Source of the DNA: Candidatus Nitrosocaldus tengchongensis
GTDB lineage: Archaea; Thermoproteota; Nitrososphaeria; Nitrososphaerales; Nitrosocaldaceae
Assembly (NCBI GenBank): GCA_013538675.1
Contig: JACAFJ010000010.1
Coordinates: 1-36,705, forward strand
Direction of reading: 5' to 3'
DNA length: 36,705 bases
The notes under the pieces are model-generated. The model was not told the DNA's origin. It saw only the letters and a list, made by a program, of their open reading frames with translations, and did no database searches. Positions 30,077 to 36,705 of the stretch are shown piece after piece. The position numbers were made by a program, and so were the translations under genes. Within the stretch, counting starts at the first letter, position 1; each line of letters starts with the position of its first letter.

Positions 30077-30183
30077 ATCCATCAATAGATAGTAGACTAT
30101 TTGCTTTTGTAAACGCATCTTAGACATACATAGTTCGCTCGTACGATACTCATTCAGAAGGGTAGGAGAAGATATAAACCAAT

Positions 30184-30214
30184 CATCTATAGTAGATGGC
30201 AGAAGTAATCTTCT
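30184..30214. terminator. Tandem small hairpins between convergent genes
   Basis: CATCTA-TAG-TAGATG (30184-30198) and AGAAG-TAAT-CTTCT (30201-30214) are two adjacent perfect inverted repeats in the 195-base gap before the convergent thiC gene. ATT-rich repeats follow to 30270. The terminator role is inferred from place. Confidence 0.35.
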
Positions 30215-30271
30215 AGATAGCCAAATCATGTATTATTACTATTATTCTTATTATTATTATTATTCATTACA

Positions 30272-31600
30272 TCAATCTTTCTCATTTACCTCCACATCCA
30301 CCTCATACTTGCGCTGCTGAGGTAGCATTATGTATACACATGCTGAGCCACACATCGTGCATGGTACATTATTGCCCTGCAACTGTCCATCCCTACTATG
30401 TATCCTTGCTGCTTCATCAGGATCTATCGCAAGAGAGATCTGTTTAGCCCAGTCTAGCATCCTTCTAGCCTTTGTCATCTCAGCATCCCACCTTATTGCT
30501 CTATCCCTTATCTTAACTATATCTCCAGCATGTGCTGCTATCCTGTATGCTATCAGCCCTTCCTTTACCTCCTCTGATGTTGGTAATGCTAGATGCTCAG
30601 ATGGTGTAAGATAGCAGAGTAGATCTACACCCTCGCTAGCTGCTATTGCGGCGCCTATAGCACTTGCTATATGATCATAACCCGCTGCTATATCTGTAAC
30701 CAATGGTCCAAGCACGTAATAGGGGATATCGCCAAACAATGACTTGGCAAGCCTTACATTTGCTGCAACCTCATTCAATGGAACATGCCCTGGACCCTCT
30801 ATCATGACCTGCACATCCATTGCATATGCTCTCTTCGCTAGCCTAGCAACGTTTATCATCTCCGCTACCTGGAGTTCGTCATGGGAATCAAGTATAGAGC
30901 CAGGACGAAGAGCATCACCCAGGCTGAATGTAACATCGTACTCCCTTGCTATCTCACACAGGTAATCGAAGTGCTCGTAGTATGGATTCTCTTTGCCATG
31001 TTTAAGCATCCATGCTGCAGTTATCGTGCCTCCCTTGCTCACTATCCCAGCATGCCTCTTCACCTTGAGCAATCTATCTGCAAGTTCTCTTGTAAGTCCA
31101 GCATGTATCGTAGTGTAATCAACACCATCCCTCGCACATTGCTCAAACGCATTAAGAAAGTCATCCTCATCCATCTCTAACGGGTTCTTGTGCCTCTGCA
31201 CAGCCTCAGCATAAGCCTGGTACACTGGTACATAACCAAACTGTATCCTTGCCTCATCCATCAGGATTCTCCTTATTGTTGGCAGATCACCAGCATCGCT
31301 AAGATCCATTATTGTATCTGCACCATACTTCACAGCTACCCTAGCCTTCTCCACCTCCTCCTGTAGGTTGACCCTTAAGGTTGAGGTACCTATGTTCACA
31401 TTAACCTTGGTACTTAAACCCTTTCCTATGCCTACTAACCTGATCAATTTCTGCTTCCTTGCAATGTTCCTAGGTATTATTACTGAGCCATTTGCGATAC
31501 CTCTAACTACAAGATCTAGGCTGACCTGCTCGCTCTCTGCTACATGTTTCATCTCCTCAGTAGCAACCCCTCTCCTAGCATAACTAAGCTGGGTTACCAT
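30272..31600 (-). CDS. thiC: Phosphomethylpyrimidine synthase (ThiC)
   Basis: The 442-residue protein makes the pyrimidine half of thiamine from aminoimidazole ribotide by radical SAM chemistry. Visible marks are GADTIMDLSDAGDLPTIRR, DYTTIHAGLTRELAD, FSLGDALRPGSILDSHDELQ, the MIEGPGHVPLNEV segment and YYVLGPLVTDIAAGYDHI. The C-terminal cluster site is CTMCGSAC (Cys414, Cys417, Cys421), with three residues in the second gap where the well-studied bacterial form has four. A TATA-like GTTTATATTTG is centred about 26 bases before the ATG, so it is leaderless; no TPP riboswitch core is seen. Confidence 0.95.
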   Translation of the reverse strand: MVTQLSYARRGVATEEMKHVAESEQVSLDLVVRGIANGSVIIPRNIARKQKLIRLVGIGKGLSTKVNVNIGTSTLRVNLQEEVEKARVAVKYGADTIMDLSDAGDLPTIRRILMDEARIQFGYVPVYQAYAEAVQRHKNPLEMDEDDFLNAFEQCARDGVDYTTIHAGLTRELADRLLKVKRHAGIVSKGGTITAAWMLKHGKENPYYEHFDYLCEIAREYDVTFSLGDALRPGSILDSHDELQVAEMINVARLAKRAYAMDVQVMIEGPGHVPLNEVAANVRLAKSLFGDIPYYVLGPLVTDIAAGYDHIASAIGAAIAASEGVDLLCYLTPSEHLALPTSEEVKEGLIAYRIAAHAGDIVKIRDRAIRWDAEMTKARRMLDWAKQISLAIDPDEAARIHSRDGQLQGNNVPCTMCGSACVYIMLPQQRKYEVDVEVNEKD

Positions 31601-31726
31601 TGTATAGACTCCCTATTCATCAAATATAAACGATGTTATTGCATGTAGCATATCATATATACGCGTATTGGAAATAAAGAGGGTTTAGTTGTGCTATCTT
31701 CCTCTCTACCTCTACCTCTACCCTAT

Positions 31727-32635
31727 CTATATATCCTCTACACCACTACTAGCACTCAAGATGATGGATACTTGGTTCACGACATACATAAGCCTTAGAA
31801 TATGCCTAGATACATTCACAATGGCCTTATCATACCATCTCTTGTACACTAGGAGTATAACTGTAGTGCTTGCTATATTTGCAATGCTTGTTACTGTTAT
31901 GCTGAGCATGTTGATATTCATACTCATAAAGAGCAAGAGCGTTACCATGAATGGTATGGAGAGCATCATAGCTATGGTTGTATTAACCCCTAGCACTACG
32001 GGGAATGTACGCTTCCCAGCAGCCTTGTCACCCTCATAATCCTGTATATCCCCAAGTGGGGCAAGTATGAATAGGAAGAGGAATGATATCACTGCTAACA
32101 TCATTACATGAGCACTTAGATTATCAGCAGCAAAACCACCTATCAACGCTGCCAATCCTGCACCAGATGCATTGACTATGGTCTTGTAGGGAAACCTATC
32201 CTTCAGACTTGTCTTGGGATGAGAGTATGCCACTGCTAAGACTGTACAGGTTAATGCTATGATAGCAGTGTACATGTTTATATGCATAAGGATGACCATT
32301 CCTACCAAGAATAGTGCTATAGAGACCCTCTTTACGGTCTTATCATCCACCTTGCCCCTTGCCAGAACCCTATCAACCTTATTTATCCTATCTGCTAGTG
32401 CATCAGTAACATCGTTGTAAGCATAGGTTGCAAGGCTTATCAGATATGTTCCAAGGGCAAGTTTGATGGCAAGTATAGGTTCTACGATTCCTTTTGATGC
32501 TATTGCGAGTGATAGAAGTGCAGATGCTACAAATATGTACACCTGCGATCTCTGTTTTATATAGTATATTAAACACCTGAGATAGTCGGTGAATTGTATA
32601 CTATTCTCACCTTCTTTGTATAGTATTGGTATCAT
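31727..32635 (-). CDS. UbiA-family prenyltransferase, probable DGGGP synthase
   Basis: The 302-residue membrane protein has both aspartate-rich motifs of UbiA enzymes: YNDVTDALADRINKVDRVLA (about residues 73-92) and LGDIQDYEGDKAAGKRTFPV (about 192-211). Between and around them are some eight hydrophobic helices. In archaea this family includes geranylgeranylglyceryl-phosphate geranylgeranyltransferase, which adds the second ether chain of membrane lipids; the D-K-x-x-G-K-R-T-F-P stretch fits. Heme or quinone prenyltransferases are alternatives. The last 20 residues are short and polar. It ends about 130 bases before thiC starts. Confidence 0.82.
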   Translation of the reverse strand: MIPILYKEGENSIQFTDYLRCLIYYIKQRSQVYIFVASALLSLAIASKGIVEPILAIKLALGTYLISLATYAYNDVTDALADRINKVDRVLARGKVDDKTVKRVSIALFLVGMVILMHINMYTAIIALTCTVLAVAYSHPKTSLKDRFPYKTIVNASGAGLAALIGGFAADNLSAHVMMLAVISFLFLFILAPLGDIQDYEGDKAAGKRTFPVVLGVNTTIAMMLSIPFMVTLLLFMSMNINMLSITVTSIANIASTTVILLVYKRWYDKAIVNVSRHILRLMYVVNQVSIILSASSGVEDI

Positions 32636-32833
32636 TTCCCTGATCTAGGAGAAGATTGGAATATGGTATCTAATAAGGTCTACTCTACTTGTATTATATT
32701 AAACGATGATATTATCTAGGGCAATTTATAAAATATTATAGATTTAAAAAAGAATGAAGAATATATTAAATAATATAGGATTAATACAGCCATAACAGTA
32801 ATTATTATTCTTATTACATCACCAAAACTATAA

Positions 32834-33097
32834 TTATAGTTGAGATCTGATATTATTCTTCATCATTACAAGGAACTGCTTGCCCTTCTCTGTGGTTATG
32901 TAACCCTTGAATGGTACATCCACTTCCCTTACTAATCCAAGGCTTACAAGCTCATTTATGTACCTATTGAGCTGGTAGAAGTTAAGGTTAGCCTTATACA
33001 GTATATGGGTCTTCTTTGCAGGTGTCATTGTAACCTCCACTATCCTTAGCAGTATATCCAACTTGTCCCTCTTTGTCTCGTGTGTAGCAATGCTCAT
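32834..33097 (-). CDS. Small winged-helix DNA-binding protein
   Basis: The 87-residue protein is a single winged helix of the archaeal HTH_45/COG3432 type. LDILLRIVEVTMTPAKKTHILYKANLNFYQLNRYINELVS carries the helices, and VPFKGYITTEKGKQFL is the wing with its typical T-E-K-G turn. Many such proteins exist in Thaumarchaeota. The regulon is unknown. It lies alone between UbiA and the nucleotidyltransferase gene. About 200 bases downstream to UbiA are AT-rich with no gene seen. Confidence 0.85.
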   Translation of the reverse strand: MSIATHETKRDKLDILLRIVEVTMTPAKKTHILYKANLNFYQLNRYINELVSLGLVREVDVPFKGYITTEKGKQFLVMMKNNIRSQL

Positions 33098-33210
33098 GAA
33101 GGCTTTATCGTGAGATTAAGTTATATATTTTATGTGATTGATTACATGTAACTCACACTATATGATAATTTGATCACCGATTATGGATAAAATTTTATAT
33201 TATCACCCTA

Positions 33211-33978
33211 TCACTTAGTGTGGTTAACTAGTACCTTGATTGCCCTCTCATACTCCTTGAGTGTATTTATTGGCAGCCAAGAGTTTGAGTCTATGATGAA
33301 ACCATGCAGCAGTCCTCTCTCTGCAAGTATAGGAAAGATGACCGACTCCAACTCCACAGCCTTTGGATTATCCATATCAACATGCTCATCTATTATAGAA
33401 TAGACAGCAGGCTCAAATATGTATAGCCCTATAGATGTTGGTATACTAAGCATAGGTTTCTCTATGAACTCAACTATGTTACTGCTATCATCAAGTTTAG
33501 CTATGCCATATGGGTATTCAACCTTATCGATGAGTGTTATGGACGCATAAACACCATACCTGCTCACTGCCTCGAGATGATCCTGCATGAACTTAGCATA
33601 TATCCCATCCTCAAGCATTATATCGTCTGGGAATGTGACCAGGGTCCTCCTGCTCCTATCTATTGTGTTGTTGAGTAAGGCGTACTTGAATGCCTTTCCC
33701 TTACCCCATCCTATACTATGCTTTGGGTCTATGGAGTACTTTACCTTTATACCATATCTTTCGCCATCCCTTACATGCTCCTTAACCATCTCATGTTTGT
33801 AACCTAGCATTAGTATGAACTCCTTATCCTTGAATCCATTCTTGATCAGTCCCTCTACACATATATCTAGAATGGTAGAGTTGCCTATCTTTAGTAGGCA
33901 TTTTGGCGCATCTATGCCAAGCCTCTTACCCATACCACCAGCCAATAGTGCTATCTGTACATCCCTACCATTGATCAT
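33211..33978 (-). CDS. Sugar-1-phosphate nucleotidyltransferase
   Basis: The 255-residue enzyme has the nucleotidyltransferase signature ALLAGGMGKRLG with the lysine region DAPKCLLKIGNSTILD, then KVKYSIDPKHSIGWGKGKAF and the metal-site segment VTFPDDIMLEDG. It is short, with no left-handed beta-helix domain, as in archaeal glucose- or mannose-1-phosphate nucleotidyltransferases. The sugar and nucleotide are not readable. A GTG at 33993 overlaps the upstream isomerase gene by eight bases; the ATG at 33978 is preferred because AAAGGGGGTG lies about twelve bases before it. The isomerase beside it suggests a shared sugar-nucleotide route. Confidence 0.85.
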   Translation of the reverse strand: MINGRDVQIALLAGGMGKRLGIDAPKCLLKIGNSTILDICVEGLIKNGFKDKEFILMLGYKHEMVKEHVRDGERYGIKVKYSIDPKHSIGWGKGKAFKYALLNNTIDRSRRTLVTFPDDIMLEDGIYAKFMQDHLEAVSRYGVYASITLIDKVEYPYGIAKLDDSSNIVEFIEKPMLSIPTSIGLYIFEPAVYSIIDEHVDMDNPKAVELESVIFPILAERGLLHGFIIDSNSWLPINTLKEYERAIKVLVNHTK

Positions 33979-33985
33979 TATTAGG

Positions 33986-35008
33986 CTAGACACCCCCTTT
34001 CTTGATGTAATCTATGTTTGGTATCTTCGTTGGGTCTATACCTCTAGCATACGCCAAGTGCACGCTCAGAAGGTCCCCTAAATAACTGAGTGAGAGTAGT
34101 CTTGCTAGAGGAGATCTTCCAACGCTCCAGAGTTCTGTTACCTTGATACCCTTACTGCTGAGGAGCCTCTTGCTCTTATTTATTGTAGTATAGAGATCAT
34201 AGTCATTGTGTACCTGCTCCCTTTCATACATCTCATCCCTAAGCAGTATCAAGGCTGTATCATTATTGTTAGCGTTATGCTCATGCCATACCTCTATCTC
34301 ATTATGTAGTAACTCTGGGTATACATCGTAGTAGCACTGTACCTTTGCATTCTCATTGAGCATCTGCTTCCATCTTAGCGCTGCTGCTCTAGCAAACTCA
34401 TCCCCATATATGACTACTAAGGGCTTCCCAAGCATTGATCGCTTGAGCATCTCCAACCTGTTCCTATCACCTGCTAGAGTAGAGAGCAGGTCGCTAGCCT
34501 CCTTTATATCCTTGCATGCACTGCTCAGTATCCTAGAGTTCTCAAGCACTAGGAGTGCTGGTGCAAGCATATACCCAAGGGATGCTCTACTATATGAATT
34601 GTTGACTATCCTAACGTACATTATACCTTGTTCACTGCATAACTGCTCCATCTCCCTGCTGGATGTTATCATAACTATCTTACTGGTATACTTCCTAGCC
34701 TTGTTGACTGCAGCAATGGTCTCCCTTGTACCCCCTGAGTATGTAACTGCTATAGCAAGTGTTCTATCCCCTAATCTGGGTAGATCACTACTCTTTACAA
34801 CATGAACCCTATGATCCCTTACAACTGTCTTTATGAAATCCCCAACTATACCAGAACCTCCCATGCCTATAACTACTACCTCATCGATGCTATCAAATGC
34901 TGGTATGCTATCCTTAAGGGATAGGGATTGGAGTAGTTGGACTGGGAGATCTGCAACTTTGCTCAACATTAACATTTGTTCTCCATTCAACATATCAAAT
35001 TTTATCAT
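33986..35008 (-). CDS. Bifunctional phosphoglucose/phosphomannose isomerase
   Basis: The 340-residue protein is an SIS-fold isomerase of the archaeal PGI/PMI family. EVVVIGMGGSGIVGDFIKT opens the first SIS domain, AIAVTYSGGTRETIAAVNKA is the sugar-phosphate loop, and the second domain has KPLVVIYGDEFARAAALRWK and ELLHNEIEVW with the conserved His-Asn-Glu. The C-terminal DPTKIPNIDYIKK is also typical. It interconverts fructose 6-phosphate with glucose 6-phosphate and mannose 6-phosphate. An ATG five codons on (34993) better fits a leaderless start from the TATA-like stretch near 35020. Confidence 0.9.
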   Translation of the reverse strand: MIKFDMLNGEQMLMLSKVADLPVQLLQSLSLKDSIPAFDSIDEVVVIGMGGSGIVGDFIKTVVRDHRVHVVKSSDLPRLGDRTLAIAVTYSGGTRETIAAVNKARKYTSKIVMITSSREMEQLCSEQGIMYVRIVNNSYSRASLGYMLAPALLVLENSRILSSACKDIKEASDLLSTLAGDRNRLEMLKRSMLGKPLVVIYGDEFARAAALRWKQMLNENAKVQCYYDVYPELLHNEIEVWHEHNANNNDTALILLRDEMYEREQVHNDYDLYTTINKSKRLLSSKGIKVTELWSVGRSPLARLLSLSYLGDLLSVHLAYARGIDPTKIPNIDYIKKGGV

Positions 35009-35109
35009 CTATAAGTAAATAAATATTTTGTAATGTCAGTAATATAACAGACGTTATGTAATAGTAGTTATAGAATTATATACACTAAAACTAAAAATAA
35101 AAATTGTTA

Positions 35110-35442
35110 TTATTGCTGAGGCTTTGGACAGCCCTCCATGGGCCATATGTAGATATCCTTGCCTGGTAACTGCCACAACTCCCCAGTGTAAAAGTCAGTA
35201 TTATCTATATGGCATCTGTAGCATATGTTAACCTGCACATCAGTATCTGGTTTGCCTATGAGTCTCAGGAACTCCTTTGCATACTCCACAGCCTTCTTAT
35301 CATACTCTGCTGGTACCTCATCAACATCCTCAGCATCAGTTGGGATGAACACATCGAAGTGTATCCTCCTCCCATCTGCATATGTGTTGTAGACTACAAC
35401 ATTCTTTGCCTTACCAATGTATGGCTTTAACTGTGCCTCCAT
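35110..35442 (-). CDS. DUF2024-family protein
   Basis: The 110-residue protein has the DUF2024 pattern: an early V-V-Y-N-T-Y strand, then GRRIHFDVFIP, a helix with AVEYAKEFLRLIG, a CYRCH knuckle (VNICYRCHID) and the closing IYIWPMEGCPKPQQ. The Cys/His set may bind metal. The function of the family is unknown. A TATA-like TTTAAA near 35464-35472 is about 26 bases before the ATG, so it is leaderless; it diverges from the CoaD gene across 62 bases. Confidence 0.8.
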   Translation of the reverse strand: MEAQLKPYIGKAKNVVVYNTYADGRRIHFDVFIPTDAEDVDEVPAEYDKKAVEYAKEFLRLIGKPDTDVQVNICYRCHIDNTDFYTGELWQLPGKDIYIWPMEGCPKPQQ

Positions 35443-35480
35443 AGGCTAATCCCTCTTGCAATCTCATTTAAATCTTTTTA

Positions 35481-35503
35481 TTACAAGGTATATAACCTTG
35501 TAA
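35481..35503. promoter_or_regulatory. Perfect 9-bp inverted repeat against the coaD start codon
   Basis: TTACAAGGT, a five-base ATATA spacer and ACCTTGTAA form a perfect inverted repeat ending one base before the coaD ATG. It lies between a likely TATA box (TTTTTATTAC, about 35475-35484) and the start of a leaderless mRNA, where a repressor would block transcription. Confidence 0.55.
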
Positions 35504-35504
35504 G

Positions 35505-35978
35505 ATGAGGTACAGGAAGGTTGCTGTAGGAGGTACATTCGATATAGTACATAAAGGGCATATAGCATTGCTGGATAAAGCATTTGAGGTTGGGGAGCAT
35601 GTGATTATAGGTGTGACTAGCGATACTTTAGTTGCAAGGATGGGGAAGAGGAGGGTAGTTAACGATTACAGCATGAGGATAAGGAACCTCTCATCCATGT
35701 TGAGTAGTAAGTACCCATCTAGAAGGTTCGATATCATCATGCTTGATGATGAGTTTGGTCCAACTGTTACAGATCCAAGTATAGAGGCTATAGTGGTGAG
35801 CAGGGAGACGGAGCATAAGTGTAAGAGGCTTAATGAGATTAGAGAGGCTAATGGCATGGAGCCATTGCATATAATCGCTATAGATCTACTGCTTGCAGAT
35901 GATGGAGAGAGGATATCATCTAGCAGGATAAGAGCTGGGGAGATAGATGCTGATGGTAGAGTGCTGAGAGCAAGGTGA
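35505..35978 (+). CDS. coaD: Phosphopantetheine adenylyltransferase, archaeal type
   Basis: The 157-residue protein is a nucleotidyltransferase of the HxGH class. VAVGGTFDIVHKGHIALLDK holds the HKGH motif, and ISSSRIRAGEID is the second ATP-binding motif. IIGVTSDTLVARMGKRRVVN and VVSRETEHKCKRLNEIR are typical of the archaeal/eukaryotic CoaD type, which adds AMP to 4'-phosphopantetheine in CoA synthesis. The length is normal. A perfect inverted repeat abuts the start codon, which hints at transcriptional control. Confidence 0.9.
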   Translation: MRYRKVAVGGTFDIVHKGHIALLDKAFEVGEHVIIGVTSDTLVARMGKRRVVNDYSMRIRNLSSMLSSKYPSRRFDIIMLDDEFGPTVTDPSIEAIVVSRETEHKCKRLNEIREANGMEPLHIIAIDLLLADDGERISSSRIRAGEIDADGRVLRAR

Positions 35979-36006
35979 ATTGTTAGAGGTTTAGGTGATT
36001 AATCAA

Positions 36007-36705
36007 TCAGTCAAGCATGAATCTATCCACCATGTCCCTTGCCTTCTCCCTCCTGATCTGGAACTCCTTCAGATACCTCTTCACAGCATCTGCAAGTACA
36101 TGTTTGCACTCATAGCATAGCAGTGAGCCACTCCTACACTTCACGTATCGCTCATCTGAACTCTTCTCATCCTCGAACATATACCTTAGGTACCAGAATA
36201 CAGGGCATCTATCTGCATCAGCACCAAGCCTTCTCTGCAATGCTATTGTTGGTTGACCTCCAGTGAATGCATTCATAACCTTCCTCTCAGCAACCTCTGG
36301 CTCATCTGTAGTGAATATTGCTGTCTCTGGCTGCGATGATGACATCTTGCCCTGCATCCCTAACCCTGGAAGGAACTTGGAGTGTATCTGTGCTGGCTTG
36401 TAGTATCCTAACTTCTCAGCAACATCCCTTGTAATCCTCCAGTATGGATCCTGATCTATTGCAGCAGGGATGAGGCATGGTGTAGGCTTCCCTTCAAGCC
36501 TAGATGGAAGGAAGCATGGTGCAGCCTGTATTGCAGGGAAGAGTATCATCCCTATGTTAGTTGAGGATGTGAATCCAAATGTAGCCCTTACAGTTGAGAA
36601 GGTTAGCCTCTTTGCAATCTCTATAGCAATTGGGTAGAGATGGTTCATATGCTTTGTATCAACTATTATCCTGCTCATCTCTGGCTTGAAGCCTACAGCA
36701 ATTAT
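36007..36705 (-). CDS. trpS: Tryptophanyl-tRNA synthetase, C-terminal fragment (cut by window edge)
   Basis: The last 232 residues or so are visible, and the frame is open to the right edge (IIAVGFKPEMSRIIVDTKHM at the cut), so the N-terminal part with the HIGH motif lies beyond. The KMSSS loop is present in GLGMQGKMSSSQPETAIF. The segments FPAIQAAPCFLP and CLIPAAIDQDPYWRITRDVA are typical of the archaeal/eukaryotic TrpRS, which charges tRNA-Trp. Near the end is a Cys-rich patch (VKCRSGSLLCYECKHVLADA). It converges with coaD; about 28 bases separate them. Confidence 0.93.
   Translation of the reverse strand: MIAVGFKPEMSRIIVDTKHMNHLYPIAIEIAKRLTFSTVRATFGFTSSTNIGMILFPAIQAAPCFLPSRLEGKPTPCLIPAAIDQDPYWRITRDVAEKLGYYKPAQIHSKFLPGLGMQGKMSSSQPETAIFTTDEPEVAERKVMNAFTGGQPTIALQRRLGADADRCPVFWYLRYMFEDEKSSDERYVKCRSGSLLCYECKHVLADAVKRYLKEFQIRREKARDMVDRFMLD

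Noticed and set aside
31601-31690. Possible TPP riboswitch before thiC
   Set aside because: The conserved CUGAGA-type core is missing and a TATA box fits a leaderless mRNA, leaving no room for a leader.
31689-32039. A plus-strand 116-residue hydrophobic frame opposite the prenyltransferase
   Set aside because: Its hydrophobic character comes from lying opposite membrane-helix codons; the minus-strand gene has both aspartate motifs.

Overview
The window is dense archaeal chromosome, most likely from a thermophilic member of the Thaumarchaeota (Nitrososphaeria), perhaps near Nitrosocaldus. The main signs are an unsplit RNA polymerase subunit A (A' and A'' in one chain) beside an unsplit RpoB, a PEFG-CTERM surface protein, CdvB and CdvC division proteins, a crotonase of the kind used in the thaumarchaeal 3-hydroxypropionate/4-hydroxybutyrate cycle, strong AGG/AGA arginine codon use and AT-rich gaps. 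The genus is inference. Many first genes have a TATA box centred about 25 bases before the start codon, which suggests leaderless mRNAs; Shine-Dalgarno-like sites appear mainly inside operons. No tRNA, rRNA, CRISPR array or insertion sequence was seen, and no gene-free stretch exceeds 300 bases.

Layout. 1-2.3 kb: start of an aconitase gene (cut by the edge), OsmC, a tiny YHS-domain protein, an alpha/beta hydrolase and a PadR regulator with an operator-like site at its start. 2.3-9 kb: type II GAPDH, a small anchored protein, a SIMPL-domain protein, two poorly characterised proteins, a B12-type radical SAM enzyme and a PEFG-CTERM protein. 9.1-17.1 kb: transcription operon rpoH-rpoB-rpoA-rpl30e, ending in a T-rich tract. 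17.1-22 kb: a pair of small membrane proteins (one with a zinc motif), an HTH regulator divergent from an asparagine-synthase-like ATP-pyrophosphatase, a crotonase, an A-type Fe-S carrier, a membrane winged-helix protein with a methionine-rich segment, and MscL. 22.1-26.1 kb, minus strand: glutamate dehydrogenase, then a likely SWIM protein-peroxiredoxin-purD-tatA run.

26.2-30.1 kb is the most interesting block: cdvB (ESCRT-III), a small previously unlabelled protein that aligns by eye with CdvB but lacks its C-terminal helix, cdvC (Vps4-type AAA ATPase with MIT domain), then two unrecognised genes on the same strand. 30.2-36.7 kb: ThiC, a UbiA-family prenyltransferase probably for archaeal ether lipids, a winged-helix protein, a sugar-isomerase/sugar-nucleotidyltransferase pair, a DUF2024 protein divergent from archaeal phosphopantetheine adenylyltransferase, and the C-terminal part of tryptophanyl-tRNA synthetase (cut by the edge).

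Functionally the window joins the core transcription and division machineries with central metabolism (aconitase, GAPDH, GDH, crotonase), cofactor synthesis (thiamine, CoA, Fe-S), purine and lipid synthesis, and redox and osmotic protection. All family calls are from motifs read by eye; no database search was run.
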